Shown in pieces: positions 46,025 to 54,835 of a DNA stretch of 64,000 bases. This DNA comes from Phytopseudomonas straminea. Its GTDB lineage: Bacteria; Pseudomonadota; Gammaproteobacteria; Pseudomonadales; Pseudomonadaceae. The notes below the pieces were generated by a model that worked only from the letters and a program-made list of their open reading frames with translations, made no database searches and had not been told where the DNA came from. The stretch covers positions 62,001 through 126,000 of the forward strand of contig NZ_FOMO01000007.1 of NCBI RefSeq assembly GCF_900112645.1. Direction: 5' to 3'. Every line of letters starts with the position of its first letter. Position 1 is the first letter of the stretch. The position numbers and the translations under genes are program-made.

Positions 46025-47467
46025 GTGCCTTCCAGTCTGTTCTGGTACGACTACGAAACCACCGGTATCGACCCGCGCCGTGATCGACCGCTGCAGGTCG
46101 CCGGCATCCGCACCGACGAGCAGCTCAACGAAATCGACGCGCCGATCAATCTGTACTGCCAGCCAAGCAACGATATCCTGCCGCACCCCGCGGCCTGCAT
46201 GATTACCGGCATCGGCCCGGACCGGCTGGCGCGTGAAGGTTTGAGTGAAGCCGAATTCATGACCCGCGTACATGCCGAGCTGGCGCGCCCCGGCACCTGT
46301 GGCGTGGGCTACAACAGCCTGCGTTTCGATGATGAGGTGACGCGTTACAGCCTGTACCGCAACTTCTTCGACCCCTATGCCCGCGAGTGGCAGGGCGGCA
46401 ACAGCCGTTGGGATCTGATCGACATGGTGCGCACCGCATATGCGCTGCGCCCCGAAGGCATCGAATGGCCACAGGACGAGCACGGCGTTAGCCTCAAGCT
46501 CGAGCGCCTGACCGCCGCCAACGGTATCGATCACGGTCAGGCTCACGATGCGCTGTCGGACGTGCGCGCTACCATCGCCCTGGCGCGGCTGATCCGCGAG
46601 CGCCAGCCCAAGCTCTATGACTACCTATACGGGCTGCGCAGCAAGCACCAAGTGCTCGATCAGATTCGCCTGCTGCAACCCCTGGTGCATGTGTCCGGGC
46701 GCTTTTCCGGAGCGCGGCATTACCTGGCAGTCGTGCTGCCGCTGGCCTGGCATCCGCGCAACCGCAATGCGCTGATCGTTTGCGACCTGCACCTGGATGC
46801 GGCGCCGTTGCTGAGTGAAAGCGCCGACACCCTAAAGCAACGCCTTTATACGCGGCGCGATGACCTGGGCGGCGAACTGCCGGTACCGCTCAAGCTCATA
46901 CATATCAATCGCTGCCCGGTGATCGCACCCCTAGGCGTATTGCGCGACGAAGATTGCCAGCGCCTGCAGTTGGACAAGACCGAGTTGCAAGCGCGCGCCA
47001 AGCGATTGGCTGATACCCAGGAACAGTGGCGAGACAAATTGCCGCAGGTGTATACGGAAGAAAGTTTCGCTTCGGTGATGGATCCCGAGCAGCAGTTGTA
47101 CGATGGTTTTATTGGTGACCGCGACCGCCGACTTTGCGAGCAGGTGCGTAATTGTGATCCGGCCCAATTGGCTGCGCAGTCCTGGCCATTCGATGATGCA
47201 CGGTTGCCCGAGTTACTGTTTCGCTACCGGGCCCGTAACTTCGCGACGACCCTGAGCAGTGAAGAACAATTGCGCTGGCATACGTTCTGCCGGCAGCGTC
47301 TTAGCCAGCCTGAGTTTGGTGCGCCCAATACGCTGGTGAGTTTCGAGACGGAGATGGCGCGCTATCTGACTGAGGCAAACGAAAGTCAGCAGGCAGCACT
47401 GCACGCCTGGCTTGCGCACGCGCAACAATTGCGTCAGCGATATGGTCTACAAAACGAAGGGAAATAA
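46025..47467 (+). CDS. sbcB: Exodeoxyribonuclease I
   Basis: A 480-residue 3'-5' single-strand DNA exonuclease. FWYDYETTGIDPRRDRPLQVAGIRTD is the DnaQ-like ExoI motif with Asp/Glu (DxE), AHDALSDVRATIALARLI has the third motif with the conserved His and Asp, and the rest covers the SH3-like and helical domains of ExoI. Length is close to the E. coli enzyme (475). The start is GTG 46025 with CAGGAG 6 bp upstream; the product VPSSLFWYDY then begins at the exonuclease domain. Its 3' end is closed by a terminator shared with mvaT. Confidence 0.95.
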   Translation: MPSSLFWYDYETTGIDPRRDRPLQVAGIRTDEQLNEIDAPINLYCQPSNDILPHPAACMITGIGPDRLAREGLSEAEFMTRVHAELARPGTCGVGYNSLRFDDEVTRYSLYRNFFDPYAREWQGGNSRWDLIDMVRTAYALRPEGIEWPQDEHGVSLKLERLTAANGIDHGQAHDALSDVRATIALARLIRERQPKLYDYLYGLRSKHQVLDQIRLLQPLVHVSGRFSGARHYLAVVLPLAWHPRNRNALIVCDLHLDAAPLLSESADTLKQRLYTRRDDLGGELPVPLKLIHINRCPVIAPLGVLRDEDCQRLQLDKTELQARAKRLADTQEQWRDKLPQVYTEESFASVMDPEQQLYDGFIGDRDRRLCEQVRNCDPAQLAAQSWPFDDARLPELLFRYRARNFATTLSSEEQLRWHTFCRQRLSQPEFGAPNTLVSFETEMARYLTEANESQQAALHAWLAHAQQLRQRYGLQNEGK

Positions 47468-47540
47468 AACTGGTTGCCAGTGTTAAATCATCAGGTGGTC
47501 AATCGAATCTTTCTATTGAGTTGATTGAATAGACGCCCAT

Positions 47541-47568
47541 AAAAAACGCCAGCAATGCTGGCGTTCTT
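47541..47568. terminator. Terminator between sbcB and mvaT
   Basis: AACGCCAGC/GCTGGCGTT around AAT (47545-47564) with an A-run on the left and TTCTTC on the right; fits convergent genes. Confidence 0.8.
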
Positions 47569-47594
47569 CATGGACTCACCGCCCCGGTCTGGCA

Positions 47595-47978
47595 TCAGCC
47601 CAGCAGGGTGGCCCAGCCTTCGACGACGTCGGCGCCCCACTTGGCTTTCCACTCTTTCAGGGTCTTGTGGTTGCCACCTTTGGTTTCGATGACTTCACCG
47701 GTGTTCGGGTTTTTGTACTGCTTAACTTTGCGAGCACGCTTGCTGCCGGTGGCGGCTGCTTTACCTGCTGCGCGCGGCGCTTTGCCAACTTTGGCTTCTG
47801 GATCGAGCAGCGCAATGATGTCGCGCAGCGATTTCTGATATTCGCCCATCAGGGTGCGCAGCTTGCCTTCGAACTCCAGTTCCTTTTTCAGCTTGTCGTC
47901 TTGCGACAGGCTTTTCAGACGCTCTTGCAGTTCTTTGATGTTTTCTTCGAGGCTGCGGTATTCAGTGATCAGCGACAT
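47595..47978 (-). CDS. mvaT: H-NS-like xenogeneic silencer MvaT
   Basis: A 127-residue nucleoid protein that coats AT-rich DNA and silences acquired genes. N-terminal coiled coil (MSLITEYRSLEENIKELQERLKSL, KKELEFEGKLRTLMGEYQKSLRDIIALLDP) serves oligomerisation; a basic Ala/Lys-rich linker (about residues 73-92) leads to the AT-pincer domain KQYKNPNTGEVIETKGGNHKTLKEWKAKWG. It is closer to MvaT than to MvaU by my recollection of both. ATG 47978 with AAGGTACG upstream; an earlier in-frame start at 48002 adds eight unlike residues. The long AT-rich upstream region is typical of auto-regulated mvaT. Confidence 0.95.
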   Translation of the reverse strand: MSLITEYRSLEENIKELQERLKSLSQDDKLKKELEFEGKLRTLMGEYQKSLRDIIALLDPEAKVGKAPRAAGKAAATGSKRARKVKQYKNPNTGEVIETKGGNHKTLKEWKAKWGADVVEGWATLLG

Positions 47979-48308
47979 GTGCGTACCTTTAATGCAATGC
48001 AAGGGAGGGGCTAAGTGTTGCTTATAGTAGACAGGGGCCGGTTTTAAGTAAACCGCTTTGTATTAAACAGACGTGCCCCAAGAAAAGAAGTTGCACGGCT
48101 GGGTGACTATTTAATTAGCGCTTAAATTAGCTTCAACACTAATCGTCGGCACAGCTAAACAGTGAAGGTATAACTGCAAGTGTCGGTGACTTCTTGCGGA
48201 CCTGGCCGCATCGTCCATGCCCGGCACGACGGGCGCCTGGTACAGCTACTGCAGTTTTTTGTGGGTGTGGCTAAAATGCGCGCCTTCGCTAATTCTCTGG
48301 AGTTGTTC
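47979..48308. other. AT-rich divergent intergenic region between mvaT and purU
   Basis: 330 bp without a gene. The middle part (about 48050-48150) is markedly AT-richer than the surroundings, with TTTAATTAGCGCTTAAATTAGC and TTGTATTAAAC, and probably contains both promoters and an MvaT auto-binding site. The last 130 bp are open in the purU frame from 48180 but have no homology. I see no RNA gene or repeat. Confidence 0.6.
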
Positions 48309-49160
48309 ATGCGCACTTTTCGGCTGGTAATCGCCTGCCCTGATCGTACCGGCATCGTGGCCAAGGTCAGTAACTTCCTGGCGACCTACAACGGCTGGAT
48401 CACCGAAGCGAGCCACCATTCGGACACGCAGAGCGGCTGGTTTTTCATGCGCCACGAAATCCGTGCCGATTCGCTGCCCTTCGACCTGGACGGCTTCAAT
48501 CAGGCCTTCGCGCCCATCGCCCGTGAGTTTTCGATGGAATGGCGCATCACCGACTCGGCGCAAAAGAAGCGTGTGGTGCTGATGGCCAGCCGCGAGTCTC
48601 ACTGTCTGGCCGACCTGCTGCACCGCTGGCACAGCAACGAGCTGGATTGCGACATTCCCTGCGTGATTTCCAACCATGACGACCTGCGCAGCATGGTCGA
48701 GTGGCATGGCATCCCGTTCATCCATGTGCCGGTGGACCCGCAGAACAAGCAGCCAGCATTCGATGAGGTCGCGCGCCTGGTCGAAGAGCACCGCGCTGAT
48801 GTGATCGTGCTGGCGCGCTACATGCAGATCCTGCCGCCCAAATTGTGTCAGGACTATGCGCAGCGCGTGATCAACATCCACCACAGCTTCCTACCGTCCT
48901 TCGTCGGCGCCAAGCCCTATCACCAGGCCTCGCTACGCGGTGTGAAGCTGATCGGCGCTACCTCTCACTATGTGACCGAGGAGCTGGACGCCGGCCCGAT
49001 CATCGAGCAGGACGTGGTGCGCGTCAGCCATCGCGAGACCATCGAGGAGATGGTGCGCCTGGGCAAGGACGTGGAAAAAATGGTGCTTTCCCGCGGTCTG
49101 CGCTATCACTTGGAAGACCGAGTGCTGGTGCACAACAACAAGACGGTGGTATTCGACTAA
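48309..49160 (+). CDS. purU: Formyltetrahydrofolate deformylase
   Basis: A 283-residue enzyme hydrolysing 10-formyl-THF to formate and THF, balancing one-carbon pools. Residues 1-80 form an ACT regulatory domain (MRTFRLVIACPDRTGIVAKVSNFL); residues 88-283 form the GART-like catalytic domain with VLMASRESHCLADLLHRW, INIHHSFLPSFVGAKPYHQA (His191/His192) and SHYVTEELDAGPIIEQD (Asp227). Start ATG 48309 has CTGGAG 8 bp upstream. The CBS gene follows after 38 bp on the same strand. Confidence 0.95.
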   Translation: MRTFRLVIACPDRTGIVAKVSNFLATYNGWITEASHHSDTQSGWFFMRHEIRADSLPFDLDGFNQAFAPIAREFSMEWRITDSAQKKRVVLMASRESHCLADLLHRWHSNELDCDIPCVISNHDDLRSMVEWHGIPFIHVPVDPQNKQPAFDEVARLVEEHRADVIVLARYMQILPPKLCQDYAQRVINIHHSFLPSFVGAKPYHQASLRGVKLIGATSHYVTEELDAGPIIEQDVVRVSHRETIEEMVRLGKDVEKMVLSRGLRYHLEDRVLVHNNKTVVFD

Positions 49161-49198
49161 GCCGTCTGGCCCGATGCTCGAACAAGGAGTTCGCGTTC

Positions 49199-49621
49199 AT
49201 GCTCAAGTCCGTCAAAGTGCGTGATTACATGACTCGTCACCTGGTGACCTTTCATGCCGATACCGATCTGTTCACCGCCATCAACCGCTTGCTCGAGCAT
49301 CGTATTTCCGGTGCGCCCGTGGTCGACGGCCAGGGGCGTCTGATGGGTCTGCTGTCCGAGGGCGATTGCCTGCGGGGTATTCTGCAGGGCGCCTATTACG
49401 AGGCCACCGGCGGCACCATCGCCTCGTACATGACCAGCACTGTGGAAACCACCTCGCCTGAGGCGGACATCATCGAGGTGGCCGAGCGCTTTCTCAAAGG
49501 TCGCCGCCGCCGCTTTCCGGTGGTCGAGGGCGGCAAACTGGTCGGCCAGATCAGCCGTCACGACGTGCTACTGGCGGTAAAGGAGTTCGCCCAGCATGAA
49601 CAAGGCCGGGCGAGGGGCTGA
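49199..49621 (+). CDS. CBS domain protein
   Basis: A 140-residue cytoplasmic protein made of two CBS domains: VKVRDYMTRHLVTFHADTDLFTAINRLLEHRISGAPVVDGQGRLMGLLSEGDCL (about residues 5-60) and ASYMTSTVETTSPEADIIEVAERFLKGRRRRFPVVEGGKLVGQISRHDVLLAV (about 78-132). Such stand-alone pairs bind adenine nucleotides as energy sensors; the target here is unknown. AAGGAG lies 8 bp before ATG 49199. It sits between purU and a 58-residue gene in a compact rightward unit. Confidence 0.9.
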   Translation: MLKSVKVRDYMTRHLVTFHADTDLFTAINRLLEHRISGAPVVDGQGRLMGLLSEGDCLRGILQGAYYEATGGTIASYMTSTVETTSPEADIIEVAERFLKGRRRRFPVVEGGKLVGQISRHDVLLAVKEFAQHEQGRARG

Positions 49622-49626
49622 TCGCC

Positions 49627-49803
49627 ATGGCTGACGACAAACCCGATGTGCCGGGCACAGCGACGCCGCCACCGGTAGTCGGCCAGGGCTGCGTGCAGCG
49701 CTTCGACCCCGAGGCGCTGAGCGATGAGGACGGCACCGAGTTCGAAGGGGCCGAAGCCTTGTGGCAACGCATGCAGCGCGAGCAGCAGAGCTGCGATAAA
49801 TGA
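49627..49803 (+). CDS. Small acidic hypothetical protein
   Basis: A 58-residue product, beginning MADDKPDVPGTATPPPVVGQ and ending LWQRMQREQQSCDK. It is acidic and proline-rich in the first third, then helical (LSDEDGTEFEGAEALWQRM). ATG 49627 follows the CBS stop by 5 bp, so it is translationally linked and ends directly at a terminator. No family recognised, no signal peptide or membrane segment. The placement and terminator make it a likely real gene. Confidence 0.7.
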   Translation: MADDKPDVPGTATPPPVVGQGCVQRFDPEALSDEDGTEFEGAEALWQRMQREQQSCDK

Positions 49804-49831
49804 AAAAGGGCGCCACTGGCGCCCTTTTTCA
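49803..49831. terminator. Terminator closing the purU-CBS unit
   Basis: AAAAAGGGCGCC and GGCGCCCTTTTT pair around ACT (49804-49829), overlapping the last gene's stop codon and bidirectional with respect to the convergent chemoreceptor. Confidence 0.88.
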
Positions 49832-49842
49832 TTGCTCCGGCT

Positions 49843-51738
49843 TCAAATCCGGAAGCTGTCGACCAGGTGCTTCAGGCGCGCGGCCTGCTGCTCCAGATCG
49901 GCGCAGGCGCGCAGGGTGGCCTGCAGGTTTTCCACGCCTTCCTGATTGAGGGTGTTGATCTCGGTAATGTCCATGTTCAGTGCCTCGATCACCGAGGTCT
50001 GCTCCTCGGTGGCAGTGGCCACCGACTGGTTCATGCCGTCGATCTCGCCGATGCGCAGGGTCACACTGCCCAGGCGCTCGCCCGCCTGGTTGGCGACCTC
50101 CACGCTCTGCTCGCTGTAGTGCTGGCTCTCGGTCATGGTGGTGACCGACTCGCGGGAGCCGACCTGCAGCTCCTCGATCATCTTCTCGATTTCCTGGGCC
50201 GATTCCTGGGTGCGATGAGCCAGGTTGCGCACTTCATCGGCGACCACCGCGAAACCGCGGCCCGCCTCGCCAGCGCGGGCGGCTTCGATGGCGGCGTTGA
50301 GGGCCAGCAGGTTGGTCTGCTGGGAGATGCTCTTGATCACCTCGAGAATCTGCCCGATGTCCGTGGTCTTGCCAGCGAGCATCTCGATCTTGCTGCGCGC
50401 ATCGACCACCTTGGCGGAAAGGTCGGTCATGGCATTGATCGCCTGCTGCACAACCTTGCCACCGTCTTCGGCCTGATGGCGGGCGTCGGAGGCCTGATTG
50501 GAAGCGTCTGCGGCGTTACGGGCGATTTCCTGGGCGGCGGCGCCCAGTTCGTTGATCGCCGCGGCCACGCTGTTGGTACGGCTGGCCTGTTCGTCGGAGT
50601 TGACGATCGAGGAGTTGGAAGCGTTGACCACCAGCTTGGCGACTTCGTTGACCTGGGCGGTGGCCGAGGACACTTCACGGATCGAGGCGTGGATGCGCTC
50701 GACAAAGCGGTTGAACGAGCTGGCCAGCGCGCCGAATTCGTCGTGGGACTGGATGGCCAGGCGCTTGGTCAGGTCGCCTTCACCGCGGGCGATATCTTCC
50801 ATGGCCTTGCCCATGGTGGTCAGCGGTTGCATCAGCACGCGGATCAGCACACCGAGCAAGGCGATGATCAGCGCCACGGCGATCAGCGTGGCGATGGCGG
50901 CCGACAGGCGAAATTCATCCAGCGCCGCGTAGGCCAGGTTCTTGTCGATGGACAGGCCCACGTACCACTGCACGTCCGGCAGGCCTTTTACCGGCGAGAA
51001 GGTCAGCAGGCGCTCCTGGCCGTCCTGGGTGACTTCGGTGAGCTTGCTGTCCAGGCCGATGGTGGCGTTGGGGTAGAGGTCGCGCAGGTTCTTCATCACC
51101 AGGTCGCCCTGAGGGTGAACCAGCACGGTGCCATCCTTGCTGACCAGAAACGCATAACCCAGGTCGCCCAGGTCAATGGAGTTGATGATCTTCACCAGGG
51201 TATCCAGGCTGACGTCGCCGCCGGCCATGCCGAATGGCTTGCCGTCCGCACCATGTACCGGGGCGATGGGTGAGATCACCAGGGTGTTGGTGATCTGGTC
51301 GACATAGGGCGCGGTGAGCAGGGTGCGGTTGGCCTGAGCGGTGTCCTTGTACCAGGGGCGGGTGCGTGGATCGTAGCCGGCCGGCATCTCGGTCGGTGGG
51401 CTGGACAGGAAGCGGCCGTCGCTCTGCACACCGACATAAGTGGACAGGAAAGCCTCCTTGTAGACCGGGCGGGAAATCACCTCCTGCAGGTTGCCCGCGG
51501 CGATGGCCAGCTCCAGATTCTGGGCCAGGCTCTCGACCAAAAGGATGCGCCCGGACAGCCAGCTTTCGATATTGCCGGCCGCGGCGTTACTGGCCTGGCT
51601 GAGGTTGCTCTGGAGCGAGGCCTGGATGCTGCTACGCTGGCGGCTGTCGTTATAGAGGCTGAACAGAGCGAAGGCGACCGTGACCACCAGGGTGGCGGCC
51701 AGCAGGATCTTGTGGCTGAACTGCAGGTTTCTCGTCAT
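49843..51738 (-). CDS. Methyl-accepting chemotaxis protein with amino-acid-type dCache domain (PctA-like)
   Basis: A 631-residue chemoreceptor: first helix ILLAATLVVTVAFALFSL, periplasmic dCache domain (about residues 35-280), second helix IATLIAVALIIALLGVLI, HAMP, then the signalling domain with the tip EAARAGEAGRGFAVVADEVRNLAHRTQESA. The amino-acid binding motif of dCache_1AA receptors is present: Tyr122, Arg127, Trp129, Tyr130, Tyr145 and Asp175 (YDPRTRPWYK, TAPYVD, GGDVSL). By that motif it should sense L-amino acids like PctA/PctB. ATG 51738 chosen for the N-terminal helix. In P. aeruginosa pct genes lie not far from purU/mvaT (recalled). Confidence 0.92.
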   Translation of the reverse strand: MTRNLQFSHKILLAATLVVTVAFALFSLYNDSRQRSSIQASLQSNLSQASNAAAGNIESWLSGRILLVESLAQNLELAIAAGNLQEVISRPVYKEAFLSTYVGVQSDGRFLSSPPTEMPAGYDPRTRPWYKDTAQANRTLLTAPYVDQITNTLVISPIAPVHGADGKPFGMAGGDVSLDTLVKIINSIDLGDLGYAFLVSKDGTVLVHPQGDLVMKNLRDLYPNATIGLDSKLTEVTQDGQERLLTFSPVKGLPDVQWYVGLSIDKNLAYAALDEFRLSAAIATLIAVALIIALLGVLIRVLMQPLTTMGKAMEDIARGEGDLTKRLAIQSHDEFGALASSFNRFVERIHASIREVSSATAQVNEVAKLVVNASNSSIVNSDEQASRTNSVAAAINELGAAAQEIARNAADASNQASDARHQAEDGGKVVQQAINAMTDLSAKVVDARSKIEMLAGKTTDIGQILEVIKSISQQTNLLALNAAIEAARAGEAGRGFAVVADEVRNLAHRTQESAQEIEKMIEELQVGSRESVTTMTESQHYSEQSVEVANQAGERLGSVTLRIGEIDGMNQSVATATEEQTSVIEALNMDITEINTLNQEGVENLQATLRACADLEQQAARLKHLVDSFRI

Positions 51739-51889
51739 GGCATCTTGCGTCCGGTGATCACTGGAACCAGTCTGGTAGGGCGTCGCCAAGTGGCGAGTGG
51801 GCAGGCGGCCGAAGTTGGGCTGAATCGGTCATGGCCTGGCGGTTATGTCGGCAGCAGGTCGCTAAAGCTTTAATCCAGAGGACGGTGGT

Positions 51890-53371
51890 ATGGCTTTGAA
51901 TCAGCAATTCGTTCTGGGCGCGGGCATTGATGGCGAAGCGGTAGGCCAGTCACTGCGCCTGACCAACCGGCACGGCTTGATCGCCGGCGCCACGGGCACC
52001 GGTAAGACGGTCACTCTGCAGCGCCTGATCGAGAATTTCAGCGATGCCGGCGTGGCGGTGTTCGCGGCAGACGTGAAAGGTGATCTGTGTGGCCTGGGCG
52101 CCGCCGATGCGCCCCGGGGCAAGGTGGCCGAGCGCATCGCCAGCATGCCGTGGCTGGCGCACAGCCCGACGGCCTACCCGGTCAGCCTCTGGGATGTGCA
52201 CGGGCAGAGCGGTCACCCACTGCGCACCACGCTGAGCGAAATGGGGCCGCTGCTGCTTGGCGCATTGCTGGAACTGACCGACAGCCAGCAGGCGGCGCTG
52301 TATGCGGCGTTCAAGGTGGCGGATCGCGAAGGCCTGCTGCTACTCGACCTGAAGGATCTCAAGGCGCTGCTCAATCATCTCAAGGAGCAGCCCGAGGTGC
52401 TGGGCGCCGACAGCGCGTTGTTCACCAGCGGCTCGGCCCAGGCGCTGTTGCGACGCTTGGCCAGCCTTGAACAGCAGGGCGGCGAGGCGCTGTTCGGTGA
52501 GCCGGCCCTGCAACTCGAAGACATTCTGCAGCCGGATCGTGAGGGTCGCGGGCGCATCCATCTGCTCGACGCCAGTCGCCTGGTGCACGAGGCGCCCAAG
52601 GTCTACGCGACTTTCCTGCTCTGGTTGCTGGCCGAGTTATTCGAGCAACTGCCCGAGCGGGGCGATGCCGACAAGCCGGTGCTGGCGCTGTTCTTCGATG
52701 AGGCGCATCTGCTGTTCGCCGATACCCCGAAGGCGCTGCAGGTGCGCCTGGAACAAGTGGTACGGCTGATTCGTTCCAAGGGCGTGGGCGTTTACTTCGT
52801 CACCCAGTCGCCGGGCGATCTGCCCGACGATGTGTTGGCCCAGCTCGGCCTGCGCATCCAGCATGGGTTGCGGGCGTTCACCACACGTGAGCAGAAGGCG
52901 CTGCGCGCCGTGGCCGATGGTTTCCGAGCCAATCCGGCGTTCGATTGCCTGTCTGTGCTCACCGAGCTGGGTATCGGCGAAGCGCTGGTGGGTACCCTGG
53001 AAGACAAGGGCACGCCAGCCATGGTGCAGCGTGTGGCCATCGCGCCGCCGCAATCACGTATCGGCCCGCTGTCCGAAGGTGAACGCGCTGCGTTGATTCG
53101 CCAATCGCCATTGGCCGGGCGTTATGACAGACCTTTTGATCGGGAGTCGGCCTACGAGATTCTAACCGCGCGTGCAGCCCAGGCCAGCCAGAACGCTGCA
53201 CCGCCGGCCAAACAGGATTCATCCACGGTCGGCAGCGCTGGCGAATACCTGGGCGGTCTGGCGAGCCAGGCGTTGAAGAGCGCCATGCGTCAGGCAGCCA
53301 CTCAGCTCGGGCGGCAACTGGTCAGGGGCTTGATGGGGTCATTGCTTGGCGGCAAGTCCAAGCGGCGTTAG
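51890..53371 (+). CDS. HerA-like ATPase, DUF853 (YjgR) family
   Basis: A 493-residue P-loop ATPase. RLTNRHGLIAGATGTGKTVTLQRLIENFSDAG is the Walker A region, VFAADVKGDLCGLG follows, VLALFFDEAHLLFADTP is Walker B, and RSKGVGVYFVTQSPGDLPDDVLAQLGLRIQHGLRAFT is the arginine/sensor block typical of DUF853 helicase HerA-like proteins. The family's function in E. coli (YjgR) is not established. The last 50 residues are Gly/Ala/Lys-rich (SLLGGKSKRR). AGAGGACGG precedes ATG 51890. Monocistronic; no nuclease partner (NurA, SIR2 or similar) is adjacent, arguing against a defence module. Confidence 0.9.
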   Translation: MALNQQFVLGAGIDGEAVGQSLRLTNRHGLIAGATGTGKTVTLQRLIENFSDAGVAVFAADVKGDLCGLGAADAPRGKVAERIASMPWLAHSPTAYPVSLWDVHGQSGHPLRTTLSEMGPLLLGALLELTDSQQAALYAAFKVADREGLLLLDLKDLKALLNHLKEQPEVLGADSALFTSGSAQALLRRLASLEQQGGEALFGEPALQLEDILQPDREGRGRIHLLDASRLVHEAPKVYATFLLWLLAELFEQLPERGDADKPVLALFFDEAHLLFADTPKALQVRLEQVVRLIRSKGVGVYFVTQSPGDLPDDVLAQLGLRIQHGLRAFTTREQKALRAVADGFRANPAFDCLSVLTELGIGEALVGTLEDKGTPAMVQRVAIAPPQSRIGPLSEGERAALIRQSPLAGRYDRPFDRESAYEILTARAAQASQNAAPPAKQDSSTVGSAGEYLGGLASQALKSAMRQAATQLGRQLVRGLMGSLLGGKSKRR

Positions 53372-53422
53372 AAAGTGCCACGCCGGCGTGCGCTTGTGCA
53401 CAGTCGCCGGCGCTCTTCAGTC

Positions 53423-53653
53423 TCAGGCGCTTTCGGCTCTGGCCTCGGCTTTGCTGGACAGATCTTTTTCGATCTTTTCGATTTCTTTGTCGAAGGCCTG
53501 GTCGAGCAGGCTGGCCTTCTTGCGCCACGGCTTGCGTTCCGGATCCGGTTGGGCGGCGTAGGTGATCACTTCACCGCCGTATACATCCTTGTAACGCTGC
53601 GCCTGGCGCTCGAGTTCGGCGCGCAGTTCGTCTTTCGTCACGATAGTACCCAT
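53423..53653 (-). CDS. Small conserved hypothetical protein
   Basis: A 76-residue charged protein starting MGTIVTKDELRAELERQAQRYKDVYGGEVITYAAQPDPERKPWRKK and ending in a helix with KEIEKIEKDLSSKAEARAES. Highly polar with no membrane segment; could form a short coiled coil. ATG 53653 with GGAAACC upstream; the frame opens earlier at 53716 in a hydrophobic-looking but poorly supported stretch. Convergent with the HerA-like gene (51 bp). I do not know its role; small proteins of this appearance are common in pseudomonads. Confidence 0.7.
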   Translation of the reverse strand: MGTIVTKDELRAELERQAQRYKDVYGGEVITYAAQPDPERKPWRKKASLLDQAFDKEIEKIEKDLSSKAEARAESA

Positions 53654-53850
53654 GGTTTCCAATAGAGAGATGGGCAACAACGTAAGACCGAGCGGTCTCA
53701 CTGGTACGGTCGCCACATCTTTATGAAGCCTATACCCTTTCGATAGTTCAGGTTATTCGCAGATGCGACCGAACCCAGGGCAGGCGGGTGATTATCATCA
53801 ACCCGCGCGGAAAGTCCAGCACGGCGGCCCCACGACGTGAACTGCCCGGC

Positions 53851-54720
53851 TCAGTTCAGGGGCCGGTACTGCAAGGTAAAGGTCAGGCCAATGCGCTGAT
53901 TCTGGTTCAGCAGCACCAGGCCCGGTTTGCCGGGCAGGTGATGGGCGTTGACAGGGTGGCTGACCGGTTCGAAGCAGAAAAAGGGTTTACCTTCCGGGCA
54001 GAAAAGCAGATAGATGCCCTGATCGCTGCCGATCTCCAGGCTGTAGCCGGCTTGCGGTTCGATGATCCGCGCCTGGCCGTTCCAGCCGATAAAGGCATTG
54101 TCGGTATGCACGGCCGGCAATTCGCGCTCCGCGGTGAAATCCCAGTGATGCGGCAGATCGTCCAGACCTGTGGGCAGACTGTTGGCGTCGCAGTGCCAGA
54201 CTTGCGCGGCCGCGGCCTGCAGGCGCGTGTGGGGCGTACGCGGGAAGTACGGGTGCAGGCCCAGACCGTGCCAGATTGGTGCTTCGCCGCGATGGGTAAC
54301 CTGCAGGTGAATCGTCAGACGACCATCGTTGAGCTCGAAGCGCTGCTCGGCGGTAAAGGCAAATGGAGTCTGGCTGTCCAGGCGCAGCAGCGCTGCACGC
54401 TCACTGTGCTCGATGACTTGCCAGGGCTGCTGCCAGGCGCTGCCATGGATCGGCAGGGGCGAGTTGTCGGCATTGGCAGCGAGGGCCAGCCAGCCTTCGG
54501 GGTTGTCGAAACCGCCTTCGGTGATGCGGTTGGACCAGGGCGCGAGCGGGTAGCAGCCGAGCAGACGTGGAGTGCCGGCGGCGAGCGCCTGTTCGTCGGC
54601 GTGGCGCAGCAGCGGCTGGGCGGTGGCGATGACCGACCAGTTGGCAATTGCGCCACCGATGCTAGGCGTCAGGGTCAGCTGGGTGATACCGTCTTGCAGG
54701 TGCAGAGTGTCGAGCGACAT
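53851..54720 (-). CDS. Aldose 1-epimerase family protein
   Basis: A 289-residue protein of the galactose-mutarotase fold. GCYPLAPWSNRITEGGF (substrate-binding block with Arg), HGLGLHPYFPRT (catalytic His, here H-G-L-G-L-H-P-Y) and CFEPVSHPVNAHHL (catalytic Glu) are visible. Next to uronate catabolic genes it may equilibrate anomers of hexuronates before oxidation; the sugar specificity is not determinable. It is divergent from the GntR regulator with a 115-bp region that contains an operator, so it belongs to the same regulon. AGG lies 9 bp upstream of ATG 54720. Confidence 0.88.
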   Translation of the reverse strand: MSLDTLHLQDGITQLTLTPSIGGAIANWSVIATAQPLLRHADEQALAAGTPRLLGCYPLAPWSNRITEGGFDNPEGWLALAANADNSPLPIHGSAWQQPWQVIEHSERAALLRLDSQTPFAFTAEQRFELNDGRLTIHLQVTHRGEAPIWHGLGLHPYFPRTPHTRLQAAAAQVWHCDANSLPTGLDDLPHHWDFTAERELPAVHTDNAFIGWNGQARIIEPQAGYSLEIGSDQGIYLLFCPEGKPFFCFEPVSHPVNAHHLPGKPGLVLLNQNQRIGLTFTLQYRPLN

Positions 54721-54773
54721 GGGCAGTACCTGTGCAGTTAACGCGCCGTTAGGCGGAGATAAACGAAGAACGT

Positions 54774-54786
54774 GTCATCATACAAC
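54774..54786. promoter_or_regulatory. Candidate GntR operator between epimerase and gntR genes
   Basis: GTCATCATACAAC; its complement GTTGTATGATGAC fits GTYGT-N3-ATRAC found also at 61468, 61725 and 63080. A longer imperfect dyad ATCAT...ATGAT (54777-54801) overlaps it. Position suits autoregulation of gntR and control of the epimerase. Confidence 0.65.
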
Positions 54787-54835
54787 TCTCTGATATATGA
54801 TGCGCTCTGGCCACCCAGACGATAACGACATCCTT

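Noticed and set aside
51890..53371. HerA-like ATPase as part of an antiphage defence system
   Set aside because: No nuclease, SIR2, NurA or other effector gene is adjacent; the product fits the widespread DUF853/YjgR core family and the neighbours are housekeeping genes.
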